From contig JAAYJC010000080.1 of the NCBI GenBank assembly GCA_012523085.1, positions 1-62,475 on the forward strand: a DNA stretch of 62,475 nucleotides, given 5' to 3'. This stretch comes from Clostridiales bacterium (GTDB lineage Bacteria; Bacillota; Clostridia; Oscillospirales; Oscillospiraceae). Shown here one piece after another: positions 33,733 to 42,499 of this stretch; the first letter of the stretch is position 1; each line of letters opens with the position of its first letter. The notes under the pieces were generated by a model. The model made no database searches. It was given only the letters and a program-made list of their open reading frames with translations, and had not been told where the DNA came from. A program made the position numbers and the translations under genes.

Positions 33733-34659
33733 ATGAAATCGGTACGAATAATCCTTTGGAGTATTGTTGCGCTTCTGCTCATAGGGCTTTTGGTCATGGG
33801 GCTGACCGGGAATCTCGACTCGATAATTCCGAAACTCAGCTTTTCAGGCTGCAGTATCGGCAATTCGTTCAGCTACCCGAACAGTGAGCTGTATACTGTC
33901 GGGAATGGGAGCGCACAGCCGTCGGCGGTTTCCGATATTGAAATACATTGGGTATCGGGAGACGTCAACATCAGGCGTTATACAGGCTCCACCATTACCT
34001 TCAGCGAATCAAGCGCGCACCGGCTTGAGGAAAAGGATACCATGCGGTATTATATCAATAACGGCAAACTGATCATTCAATTTTGCGCGCCCCGCAGGTT
34101 TGATCTGTTCGGGAACATGAGGGGAAAAAGCCTGACGGTATACATACCGGATTATATCGTGGATAGTCTGTTTGTTGACGCGGTATCCGCTTCGGTGAAC
34201 GTCGAGAACCTGAGTATCAACGCTATGAAGGCCGACACCGTTTCCGGCTCCGTCAACATCAGCGCGGTCACAAGCGACCGTATGGAATTTGACCTTGTCA
34301 GCGGAAAACTGACGGTAGATCAGAGCTCAGCCGGGAAGCTGACGGCAGATGAAGTCAGCGGGAGCATCAAATTAACCGGCAGTTTTGGGCAGGTTTTCTG
34401 TGACAGCGTATCCGGAAGTGTAACGGCATCGCCGGGCAGCGAGGTAAACGAAATAAAGATCGACACCGTCAGCGGGAAGGCCACGGTCAGGCTGCCGGAA
34501 GATAAGGGTTTCATCGCAAGATATGACAGCGTAAGCGGAAGCTTCAGCTGCGACTTTGAAGTGATAGCGAGCAAGGACCGCGTTACGCACGGGGATGGGG
34601 CGGCGAGCATCAGGATAGATACCGTCAGCGGGAGCATTCATATCGAAAAGGATATGTGA
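33733..34659 (+). CDS. DUF4097 beta-repeat envelope protein
   Basis: 308 residues from ATG 33733 (AAAGGATG upstream); an earlier in-frame start at 33682 lacks a ribosome site. An N-terminal membrane anchor (IILWSIVALLLIGLLVMGLTG) is followed by a right-handed beta-repeat domain with recurring D-x-V-S-G-S/K units (DTVSGSVNISA, DLVSGKLTVD, DEVSGSIKLTG, DSVSGSVTAS, DTVSGKATVRL, DSVSGSFS). Third gene of the padR module. Extracytoplasmic, function unknown. Confidence 0.85.
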   Translation: MKSVRIILWSIVALLLIGLLVMGLTGNLDSIIPKLSFSGCSIGNSFSYPNSELYTVGNGSAQPSAVSDIEIHWVSGDVNIRRYTGSTITFSESSAHRLEEKDTMRYYINNGKLIIQFCAPRRFDLFGNMRGKSLTVYIPDYIVDSLFVDAVSASVNVENLSINAMKADTVSGSVNISAVTSDRMEFDLVSGKLTVDQSSAGKLTADEVSGSIKLTGSFGQVFCDSVSGSVTASPGSEVNEIKIDTVSGKATVRLPEDKGFIARYDSVSGSFSCDFEVIASKDRVTHGDGAASIRIDTVSGSIHIEKDM

Positions 34660-34933
34660 TTTCACAGAATAAACAAACGGAGCCGCCTTGAAGAATCAGC
34701 AGGGCTGCTCTTTTAGTTCGCCGTATGACGGCAAATTACGGTGATTGTTTGCCATAAGACCGCCCCGGTATGCGAGCCTGATTTGACCGTCTGAACCCAT
34801 ATGTCAGCGGTATATGCAAACTCGGCAACGGCATTAAGAGACTTTTTCAAATAAAAGGCGGAAAGCCTTCCTGAAAATACGGTTCTCATGAAAAACAAAG
34901 GCAGTGTAGACAGGGATCGGCGCAAAAATGGGA

Positions 34934-36205
34934 TCAGGACGCGGTTTGGACTCTCAGCATTCCCCGATTTTCAACAAGAAAGCCGCCTTGTATGTTGTCT
35001 GACTTTGCATCCAGGCTGAGGCTCGGATCCAGATAGGCGACACCTCGCTTGATCGAATGATAACCGAAACGGTCGCGTATTTTGTCTATCGTACAGTCGA
35101 GATCCAGTCGCTTGATCGTTTTGAGGTCTTCGGGAAATAGCGATAGCTGAAGCGATTCACCGCGCGCGCAAAGTCCGCAGGCGCGAATGGCGAGGCTTCG
35201 GATCGGTTTGTCCGGACGGTTATTTAAGACCAGCGAAAAGGCCGTATCAAAGATGTCCTGTGTTGTACAGGCCGGGGCCGGCAGCTTTTGCCGGCGATCA
35301 AACCAGTGCAACTCGTTGTCGCGTATGGAAACCTGAACCGTTGAGCAAAGGCAGTTTTGATCTCTCAGCCTGGAAGACACGCTTTCCGAGAGGGAATATA
35401 GTGTGATTCTAATGTCGTCCTCCGTCAGCAGATCATGCGGTGTGGTCGTGCTGTTACCGATGGTTTTGATTACGGGTACGCTGTTTTGATAATCGCATAC
35501 CGAGGAATTATCGCGGCCGTTGGCAAACTGCCAAAGCATGATCCCGTTTTTGCCGAGCAGAGCATAAATGAACTCCGGCTCAGCTTTTGCCAGGTCGCCG
35601 ATTGTTCTTATCCAGTAGCTTTTCAGCTTTCTTGTTGTGGCCGGGCCTGCGTTAAGAAGGTCGCTGACGGGCGCACCCCAAAGAATATCGCGATAATCGT
35701 CTTTCGATATGACGGTAGTCGCATCCGGTTTTTTGATATCGGAACCCAGCTTGGCAAAGACTTTGTTGAACGAGACACCGACGGACACGGTGAGCCCAAG
35801 CTCAAATTTCATCGCCTCTCTGATTTTATCCGCAATTTCCTTTCCGCTGCCCAGCCTGCTCCCGGTTACATCCAGCCAGCACTCATCCAGCCCGAAGGGT
35901 TCAACCTGAGGCGTAAAATAATTGAGGTAAATGTCACGCGCCAGCATGGAATAATGAATGTATAAGTCGTGCTGCGCGGTGACAAGACAGATATCCGGGC
36001 ATAACTGCCGGGCCTGCCAGATTGCCATGCCTGTTTTCACGCCCGCCTTTTTCGCAATGTCATTTTTGGATAAAACGATGCCGTGCCTGGCTTCGGCCGA
36101 ACCCGTGACCGCCATAGGCTTAATACGCAAAGACGGCTGATACAGGCATTCAATATTTGCATAGAAATTATTGAAGTCGCTGTGAAGTATTACCCTCTCG
36201 TCCAT
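34934..36205 (-). CDS. dinB: Y-family DNA polymerase (DinB/Pol IV type)
   Basis: 423 residues. Translesion polymerase: metal-binding HSDFNNFYANIEC at the N-terminus and FGLDECWLDV near residue 105, the finger region GIVLSKNDIAKKAG, and the helix-hairpin-helix thumb LLNAGPATTRKLKSYWIRTI. The little-finger domain ends with QTAS. A LexA/DinR-type box lies about 20 bases upstream, so SOS control is expected. The stretch 34660-34933 after the DUF4097 gene shows no supported gene. Confidence 0.92.
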   Translation of the reverse strand: MDERVILHSDFNNFYANIECLYQPSLRIKPMAVTGSAEARHGIVLSKNDIAKKAGVKTGMAIWQARQLCPDICLVTAQHDLYIHYSMLARDIYLNYFTPQVEPFGLDECWLDVTGSRLGSGKEIADKIREAMKFELGLTVSVGVSFNKVFAKLGSDIKKPDATTVISKDDYRDILWGAPVSDLLNAGPATTRKLKSYWIRTIGDLAKAEPEFIYALLGKNGIMLWQFANGRDNSSVCDYQNSVPVIKTIGNSTTTPHDLLTEDDIRITLYSLSESVSSRLRDQNCLCSTVQVSIRDNELHWFDRRQKLPAPACTTQDIFDTAFSLVLNNRPDKPIRSLAIRACGLCARGESLQLSLFPEDLKTIKRLDLDCTIDKIRDRFGYHSIKRGVAYLDPSLSLDAKSDNIQGGFLVENRGMLRVQTAS

Positions 36206-36225
36206 ACCGGCCTCCCAATCAAACA

Positions 36226-36237
36226 GAACATGTGTTC
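36226..36237. promoter_or_regulatory. LexA (DinR) SOS box
   Basis: GAACATGTGTTC matches the Firmicute consensus GAACNNNNGTTC exactly and sits just upstream of the Y-family polymerase start. Confidence 0.8.
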
Positions 36238-36480
36238 GATATCATTATAAACCACATTATTGGTTTATGCAAGAGAAACCAATAAAGAAACCAGGGGGAC
36301 GGCAGACTGTGTCAAAATGCTATATTTGCAGCCATGCTATAATTTGATTTGCCAAAAACAGGGTATATTTTCGAAAAAAATAGTAGCCAGGTTCCAAAAC
36401 ATAGCTGCTGACTTAAAAAAAGGCTATCCAGCCTTCTCATTAGTTCTTTAAATCCCAGTATAGGGTACGGGCTAGAATCC

Positions 36481-36645
36481 GTGTCCACACAAGCAAAGCT
36501 CACAGCGATAGCGGTAAATTTGAAAAGAATAGCGGCAATAATCGGGGGTATTAAGCCCGATACCGGCCCGATTATTGCTACTTTGGTGACAATAATTAAC
36601 AGATGTCAAAAAAGACAAAAATCTTTACTGTTCGCAGCCGCATGA
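36481..36645 (+). pseudogene. C-terminal transposase remnant (IS1182-like)
   Basis: A 54-codon frame with QAKLTAIAVNLKRIAAIIGG, like the end of IS1182/IS5-type DDE transposases (typically a LTAxAxNLKRL segment). No catalytic part or terminal repeats are visible. The rest of 36238-36762 has no gene I can support. Confidence 0.45.
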
Positions 36646-36762
36646 AGAGGGGGTTCTTCAGTGGTTTCGGACGGTTCTCGCGGTTGCACTATTCAAACAA
36701 AAACAGAGCCGCTGTGCCTGATTTATCAGTCACGCCGGCTCAGTTTATTGAGGTTCGCGCTG

Positions 36763-38763
36763 TTATTCGTCCATAAGATTGTTGATATCGATAATCAGGC
36801 TGATGGAGCCGTCTCCCAGAATGGCACAGCCGCCGATGCCGCTGAGATTTTCGTTGTGCCGTTTGATGTAGGCAGGGAGCGGCTTGATAACAGCCTGTTG
36901 TTCGCCAATGAGTTGATCTACATACAAACAATAGGGATTATCGTCGTATAAAATCATAACCAGAATGCCTTTTGTGAGATCCGTACTATCCGGCTCGATA
37001 TTGAACAGCTTGTGCAGCCGGATAATCGGGTAGACTTCCTTTCGGATCATGATCATTTCCCTGCCGTCAGGGTCAAGAAACACATCATGGATATTGGGCT
37101 TGAAGGATTCTTGTATGGAAAGCATCGGCACGATGAAAATGAGATTTCCGACCTTAAGCTTCATGCCGTCGATGATCGCCAGCGTAAGAGGTATACGGAT
37201 GGTAAAAGTGGTCCCGTTTCCGGCTTCGCTGTCTACCGAGATGGTGCCGCCGACCTTGGCAATATTCCTTTTAACGACGTCCATACCGACGCCGCGGCCT
37301 GAATACTCGGTGACTTCGTTGTTTGTGGAAAAGCCGGGGACAAAGATAAACGAGAAGGCTTCCTTATCGCTGATTTCGGATTCGTTTTTCGTTGTGAGTT
37401 CCTTATCGATCGCTTTTTTTATAATCGAGCTTCGGTCAAGCCCTTTTCCGTCGTCGGACACCAGAATGACAACGTCTCCGCCGGTATTTCGGGCTTCAAG
37501 GGTAAGGTTTCCGACAGCCGGTTTTCCGCAGCGTTTTCGTTCTTCGGGACTTTCGATACCATGGTCCACAGCGTTTCTGATCAGATGCATCAGCGGATCC
37601 GAAAGAGAGTCGATAATGTTCTTGTCAAGTTCCGTTTCTTCGCCGATGATGGTAAGATTGATCTCTTTGTTTACTTTTTTGCTCATATCGCGTACAATGC
37701 GCTGCATTTTGTGGAAGGTTGTTGAGACCGGGACCATGCGGATAGACATGACAATATCCTGAAGCTCGTTATTCAGTTTGCGCAGCTGCTGTGCGCTGCG
37801 CTCAAAGCTTTCCAGCTTCAGATTGAGTATCTCGGGATTCTTTGTCACCATGGATTCGGTCGTCACGATCTCTCCGACAAGGTCCATCAGTTTATCCAGC
37901 TTGTTGATGTTGACGCTGATGAAGTTCTGTTTTGCGATAAAATCAGATGCCGGTATAGCCGGGCTGCCTGTTTTCCCGGCTGTTTCAGCTATTTTCGGAG
38001 CTATAGTTTCCGGAATATCTACGCTGTCGTCGGTCAGCAAAATCAGGCTGAAGGTATTAAGAAACATGGTGCTGTCGATGATAGCCTTCAGGTCGTCGGG
38101 GTTTTGATTGGTTTTTATGTACAGCACGAATCCCCCTTCAACGATCTCTCTGCTCGCGCCTTCCGCCATCAAGTTTTCGGGAATATGTGCCATCTTAAGG
38201 CAAAACGGTTTCAAGGAATTCACGACGCCGAAAGCGCGCATGTTTTCCATTTTACAGTCGGTATCAAAGGTAATCTTTATTTTATAATACGGTGCATCGG
38301 GATCATCGGCCTGTGCGATAAATTCATCGCCTGCCTCAACATCGTCAGGTTTAGCCGGCGCATGGCGTGAGATCAGCTTTAAATAGCGATGAATTTTATC
38401 AATCAGCGCATTCGAGTCGCTGTCCGGATCTTTACCCGCCTGAATCTTTGCGATGTCCGCCTTGAGCATATCGGAGGCAGACAATACAATATCAAACAAA
38501 TCGTCCCAGTCGTCTTTTCGCGCCTTTTTCTCCCTTATCTGAGAGAATAGATCCTCGACGGCATGCGACAGACTGGCCAGATTATCAAACGACATCATGG
38601 CGGCGGAACCCTTAATCGTGTGCATTATACGAAAAACTTCGTTAATTTCCTCATCATTTAATTTGTGTTCTTTTTCTCCCTGAAGGAGGACATCTTCGAG
38701 AGTCTGCAATAGCTGCTGGCTTTCGTAGATGAAAATCTCAATCATAGAATCTTGTTCGTTCAT
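36763..38763 (-). CDS. cheA: Chemotaxis histidine kinase CheA
   Basis: About 666 residues; ATG 38763 with GAGGTGAAGG upstream. Domains: Hpt with the phosphorylated His in RIMHTIKGSAAMMSF, a CheY-binding P2 region, dimerisation helices (SVNINKLDKLMDLVGEIVT), HATPase motifs (HLIRNAVDHGIESPEER, VSDDGKGLD, GRGVGMDVVK) and a CheW-like coupling domain (KLKVGNLIFIVPM). It phosphorylates CheY and CheB in receptor arrays. Last gene of the leftward cheC-cheD-cheY-cheA operon. Confidence 0.97.
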   Translation of the reverse strand: MNEQDSMIEIFIYESQQLLQTLEDVLLQGEKEHKLNDEEINEVFRIMHTIKGSAAMMSFDNLASLSHAVEDLFSQIREKKARKDDWDDLFDIVLSASDMLKADIAKIQAGKDPDSDSNALIDKIHRYLKLISRHAPAKPDDVEAGDEFIAQADDPDAPYYKIKITFDTDCKMENMRAFGVVNSLKPFCLKMAHIPENLMAEGASREIVEGGFVLYIKTNQNPDDLKAIIDSTMFLNTFSLILLTDDSVDIPETIAPKIAETAGKTGSPAIPASDFIAKQNFISVNINKLDKLMDLVGEIVTTESMVTKNPEILNLKLESFERSAQQLRKLNNELQDIVMSIRMVPVSTTFHKMQRIVRDMSKKVNKEINLTIIGEETELDKNIIDSLSDPLMHLIRNAVDHGIESPEERKRCGKPAVGNLTLEARNTGGDVVILVSDDGKGLDRSSIIKKAIDKELTTKNESEISDKEAFSFIFVPGFSTNNEVTEYSGRGVGMDVVKRNIAKVGGTISVDSEAGNGTTFTIRIPLTLAIIDGMKLKVGNLIFIVPMLSIQESFKPNIHDVFLDPDGREMIMIRKEVYPIIRLHKLFNIEPDSTDLTKGILVMILYDDNPYCLYVDQLIGEQQAVIKPLPAYIKRHNENLSGIGGCAILGDGSISLIIDINNLMDE

Positions 38764-38825
38764 TACCTTCACCTCTCATTTCCGCTATGCGTTGTTCACA
38801 GTAGAGCCTGATTCTCACCCATCAC

Positions 38826-39182
38826 TCAACAGAGTTTTTTGATTGCCGATATAATGCCGTCTTCTTTGAAGGGCTTGACGATAAAACCCTTTGCTCCGGA
38901 AAGGATTGCATCACGCACCATGGCTTCCTGTCCCATTGCCGAAACCATAAGCACCTTTGCGGCAGGGTTGATTTTCATGATTTCCCGAAGCGCGTCAAGG
39001 CCGCTCATTTCCGGCATCGTGATATCCATGGTGACGATATCGGGGGAAAGTTCTTTATATCTTTCAATCCCGACTATGCCGTTTTCCGCTTCTCCGATAA
39101 CCTCATGCCCGTTTTTTGTTAACATGTTTTTGATGGAAATCCTCATGAAAGCCGCATCGTCAACAATCAGAACTCTTGCCAT
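38826..39182 (-). CDS. cheY: Chemotaxis response regulator CheY
   Basis: 118 residues, a single receiver domain: acidic pair VDDAAFMR, phosphoacceptor Asp in VTMDITMPEMSG, switch region VSAMGQ and Lys in FIVKPFKE. It carries the signal to the flagellar switch. It sits between cheD and cheA, after a good AGGAGG. Confidence 0.97.
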   Translation of the reverse strand: MARVLIVDDAAFMRISIKNMLTKNGHEVIGEAENGIVGIERYKELSPDIVTMDITMPEMSGLDALREIMKINPAAKVLMVSAMGQEAMVRDAILSGAKGFIVKPFKEDGIISAIKKLC

Positions 39183-39223
39183 TGTATATCCTCCTAAAAT
39201 GAAATAAATCGCCCGGGTATAAA

Positions 39224-39703
39224 CTATATAATGATCTCGCCATGGCCTACTGTTTTAATTTTCAAAGCGCCCGTTGCGGTGAAAAGTTCAATCGTTCGGC
39301 CGTGATGCCCGCCCGTATCGTTTGACAGGATGGGAATCTTCAGAAAGTTCAGGATCTGAACGCAAGCAGATATGTTCTTTTCGCCTATCTTGAGCACGTT
39401 AACAGATGCCGTTCCCGAAAACATATGTGAGCCGCCTGCAAGTTTTGCCACCAAAGCCGTTCTTTTTGCACCGAGACTGCCCATTTTGTTGATCAGATCA
39501 ATAATCGCAGTATCCGCAAACTTTGCCCTGTTATGTCCGCTGTAACCGTTGGAATAGGGTAACATAATATGGGCAAGTCCGCCGATTAAACGTGACGTAT
39601 CATAGAGCGCGACCCCGACGCAGGAACCCAATCCGAGCGTTGTCAGGGTATCCGGATTGGCCGCAACATCCAAATCGGCCATACCAACTAAAATCACAGC
39701 CAT
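39224..39703 (-). CDS. cheD: Chemoreceptor glutamine deamidase CheD
   Basis: 159 residues. Catalytic Cys in TTLGLGSCVGVALYD and His in GGLAHIMLP, then AKLAGGSHMF and NDTGGHHGRTIELF. It deamidates receptor glutamines and binds CheC. Its ATG shares one base with the cheC stop, so the two are coupled. Confidence 0.97.
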   Translation of the reverse strand: MAVILVGMADLDVAANPDTLTTLGLGSCVGVALYDTSRLIGGLAHIMLPYSNGYSGHNRAKFADTAIIDLINKMGSLGAKRTALVAKLAGGSHMFSGTASVNVLKIGEKNISACVQILNFLKIPILSNDTGGHHGRTIELFTATGALKIKTVGHGEIII

Positions 39704-40338
39704 TAAAAGGTCATTCCTAACGAATCAATCAGTATTTTGTAGGATGCGTAATCTGGAATCAGAAAGAAATGCCCCGACAGGGTTTTTTTGATATCAGAGA
39801 AATTTGTCTTTAAAAACAAAACGGAATCGCCGATTTTTCCGTATTCAATCGCGACAATGCTGATGATTGCGCCAACCATGTCGATAGCAAGCTGAGGAAC
39901 GGAGGGGGTTATGTTAAGGCCGGTCAGTGTGCAAATTGCCGACAGATAGGCTCCGGTCAATATGTTCGCTATTTCGGAAAGCGCAGACTGATCAAGCTCG
40001 GACATGCTGTCGTGATAAAAAGATGCCGGAACCGGCCTGTCCTCGTCAAGCGCAATCGAGATCATTTCATAAGCGTCTTTGATTCCGACGACCATTAAAA
40101 TAAACCCGTTGAGATCACCGGACATGTCGACCAAAACGCCGGCAACCACATTTTCCGGACCATCCATGATGTTGATGATATCATTGAAAGGGACAATTCG
40201 AACGTCGGGTACGCCTGTTATGATCTGCTTGTTAAACATATTTGCCAGCGCCGTAGCCGCATTACCCGCGCCGATATTGCCGATTTCCTTAAATATATCC
40301 AGATTACGTGAATCTACGTTATCCAGAGAACCATCCAC
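39703..40338 (-). CDS. cheC: CheY-P phosphatase CheC
   Basis: 211 residues with two CheC-type motif regions: DIFKEIGNIGAGNAATAL near the N-terminus and ALSEIANILTGAYLSAI near residue 115. Family members dephosphorylate CheY-P and are stimulated by CheD. First gene of the leftward chemotaxis operon, divergent from the flagellar genes. Confidence 0.95.
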   Translation of the reverse strand: MDGSLDNVDSRNLDIFKEIGNIGAGNAATALANMFNKQIITGVPDVRIVPFNDIINIMDGPENVVAGVLVDMSGDLNGFILMVVGIKDAYEMISIALDEDRPVPASFYHDSMSELDQSALSEIANILTGAYLSAICTLTGLNITPSVPQLAIDMVGAIISIVAIEYGKIGDSVLFLKTNFSDIKKTLSGHFFLIPDYASYKILIDSLGMTF

Positions 40339-40414
40339 AGTAACATCTCCTTGCCTGCTTTTCCGTAACCGGCTTAATAAACAGGGTCATAATGTAAAAT
40401 AACAATTCCTCTTA

Positions 40415-40441
40415 TTAAGTAATCGTGCTTTTGCGCCGATA
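40415..40441 (+). promoter_or_regulatory. Sigma-28 (SigD) flagellar promoter
   Basis: TAAG (40415-40418), a 15-base spacer and GCCGATAT (40434-40441), close to the TAAA-N15-GCCGATAA consensus, 67 bases before the FliK-like gene. Confidence 0.75.
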
Positions 40442-40508
40442 TATTAACTGAAGATGAAAATTTCCCTGATTTTTATTACGGCCTGCACAGCGAAAAGGGG
40501 ATGAACAA

Positions 40509-42095
40509 ATGCGGATTGAAGAACAAAGAGCGGCGGGGGCATCCGGAAGGCAAATACCGGTCGGAGCCGATTCGCAAAGCGTTCATACGATGCGGCTGGA
40601 AGAAGGTCAGGTGCTCTATGCACAGGTTCTTTCCGCCGAAAGCGGAACGGCGTTGTTAAAAACGCAGGAAGGATTCATCCTTCGCGCAATGCTTGAAACA
40701 GACATCCCGCTGACGCCGGGTGCACAGGCCATTTTGACTGTTGACGAGCCGGCTCAGGGGCTTCCGGTTTTACGGCTCGATCCGAAATCTGTTATGCCGC
40801 AGCACGGCCAAATGACAGGGCAGCTCCGGGAAACAAGCGCAGCCGATAAACAAATCGGGCATCTGCTTAACCAGCTCGCGAGGCAGAATGTCCCCCTGTC
40901 GGATAACAGCATGACCTATCTTCGTCAGGTTCTCGATCAAAATCCGGGCATATCACCGGAAAAGGCCGTGTTTATTACGGCAAATCAGCTGACGCAAAGC
41001 GATGCCCGAAGCCTTTTTGACGTTAGCGGGAAGACCGCGCGGATAATTGAAAATATGTCCGGGCTGATTTTCACCGAAATGCAGCAGGATGAAAACGGAC
41101 GCCTTAAAATGCCGGAGATAGCCGAAACAAAATCGGCGCCGAAGCAGCAGGAAGGCCCGGCGGAAATAAAACCATTTGACCGCGGCAATGTGATCGGCAG
41201 CCGCAAACCGGTTCGCATAGACGCGCCCGCAGCATCAAAAACGGATTTTGCCCCGGCTGCGAAACGCCCGATAACGGGGAAGGCATCTTCAGCAGAAGCG
41301 AAAAGCCCGGCCGGGCCATTGCAGGATAATCGGGAAACAAGTATCCTTTCCGCTTTTATGTCTCTGCCGCACCGGAGTTCGGGGATAAAGCCCGTCCCGG
41401 ACGACGCGTCCGCAAGCCTGATCTCGGCATGGCAAAACGGACAAGATACGGAAATGACCGGCAGCAAAAACACCGATATTCCCTCGAGGCTTTTTGATTT
41501 ACTCAAGAGCCTTTTTGCCGAAATAACAAGCGGGGACAGCGAAAACGGTCTGCGGCTGAAAAAGGCGAAGGACGAGATGTTGTTCAAGCTGATGCTGTTT
41601 CGGGAAGCGATTGAACAATCGGATTTAGATAATAAAGCGCAGCTTCGGGAACAGACGCAAAAATTGCTCAACAACATGAAGGCTGTTGCGGATATCAATC
41701 AATTTATATATGTGCAGATTCCGGTAACAATTTCGGACAAAAACAATATTGCGGATATGTATATCTTTCGAAAAAAGCAAAGAATCAGGAAGCTCGATCC
41801 GGAGAATGTATCGATTTTGCTGGCGCTTGACCTGCCTGATATCGGACATGTGGAGAGCCTGATCGGTATCAAAGGAAAGGAAGTATCTCTGAGATTTGAC
41901 GTTTCAAACGATGAAATGAAAGCGGCGTTCATGCAAAGCACAACGGAAATCTACAAGATGCTTGCGGAAATCGGCTATAAGCTTGTTAACATATCTGTAT
42001 TTTCCGGCAAAGAAGAAACACGCGTCGAAACGGCGATGCTCTATTTGATCGCCCATGAAAGCGGTATACCTTCAGGCTTCGATCTGACGATTTAA
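40509..42095 (+). CDS. FliK-like flagellar hook-length control protein
   Basis: 528 residues. A low-complexity Ala/Pro/Lys-rich middle (about 170-300) separates an N-terminal region from a C-terminal domain similar to the FliK hook-length domain (YVQIPVTISDKNNIADMYIF, EVSLRFDVSNDEMKAAF, LAEIGYKLVNISVF). Such proteins measure hook length and switch the export apparatus to filament substrates. It leads the rightward operon and is followed 13 bases on by an FlhB-C-like gene, its export-gate partner type. Confidence 0.75.
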   Translation: MRIEEQRAAGASGRQIPVGADSQSVHTMRLEEGQVLYAQVLSAESGTALLKTQEGFILRAMLETDIPLTPGAQAILTVDEPAQGLPVLRLDPKSVMPQHGQMTGQLRETSAADKQIGHLLNQLARQNVPLSDNSMTYLRQVLDQNPGISPEKAVFITANQLTQSDARSLFDVSGKTARIIENMSGLIFTEMQQDENGRLKMPEIAETKSAPKQQEGPAEIKPFDRGNVIGSRKPVRIDAPAASKTDFAPAAKRPITGKASSAEAKSPAGPLQDNRETSILSAFMSLPHRSSGIKPVPDDASASLISAWQNGQDTEMTGSKNTDIPSRLFDLLKSLFAEITSGDSENGLRLKKAKDEMLFKLMLFREAIEQSDLDNKAQLREQTQKLLNNMKAVADINQFIYVQIPVTISDKNNIADMYIFRKKQRIRKLDPENVSILLALDLPDIGHVESLIGIKGKEVSLRFDVSNDEMKAAFMQSTTEIYKMLAEIGYKLVNISVFSGKEETRVETAMLYLIAHESGIPSGFDLTI

Positions 42096-42108
42096 AGGAG
42101 TGACCGGG

Positions 42109-42426
42109 ATGTCCGAAAATAAAAAAACAATAAAGAGGGCCGCGGCCATCAGTTATAATGAGGATACGGACAATGCGCCGGTTCTCGCGGCATTCGGCGC
42201 GGGATATGTTGCCGAAAAGATCATAGAAAAAGGAGAGGAATCCGGTGTACCGGTCATGAAGGATCCGGAGCTTGCCGCAATGCTCTCTCAACTGAGCACA
42301 GGCGACGAGATTCCGCCGGTGTTGTATGAGGTTGTCGCCAATGTTTTGATATTTGTTTCGGACATGGACCGGAATTATGGAAGCAAAATACGGTCGGCGC
42401 CGGAAATGCGTACGGATTCAAGATGA
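42109..42426 (+). CDS. FlhB C-terminal-domain homologue (FhlB type)
   Basis: 105 residues; AAAGGAG eight bases before ATG 42109. It matches the cytoplasmic substrate-specificity domain of FlhB without the membrane part: AAAISYNEDTDNAPVLAAFG, GYVAEKIIEKGEESGVPVM, PELAAMLSQLSTGDEIPPVL, YEVVANVLIFV. The NPTH self-cleavage site is missing, as usual for these stand-alone versions. Likely modulates flagellar export. Confidence 0.85.
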   Translation: MSENKKTIKRAAAISYNEDTDNAPVLAAFGAGYVAEKIIEKGEESGVPVMKDPELAAMLSQLSTGDEIPPVLYEVVANVLIFVSDMDRNYGSKIRSAPEMRTDSR

Positions 42427-42450
42427 CAGGGCCCGTTTTTACACAATTGT

Positions 42451-42496
42451 TTTTTCCTGATTATTTGTGCTGCCGCTTCGCGGCAGAATGGAGGAT
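42451..42496 (+). repeat. Repeated 5' leader module, copy 2 (truncated)
   Basis: TTTTTCCTGATTATTTGTG, then a CTGCCGC/GCGGCAG hairpin, AATGGAGG and the next gene's ATG five bases later. It is nearly identical to the leader before the gene at 53756 (-), but the upstream peptide start is missing. Confidence 0.75.
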
Positions 42497-42499
42497 TGG

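Noticed and set aside
34713..34925. A 70-codon minus-strand frame downstream of the Y-family polymerase
   Set aside because: No ribosome site and no recognisable domain; composition looks non-coding. A YolD-like partner was considered but the sequence does not fit.
36260..36503. Overlapping short frames on both strands between the polymerase and cheA
   Set aside because: No ribosome site or family resemblance; the region is best explained by a transposase remnant and non-coding DNA.
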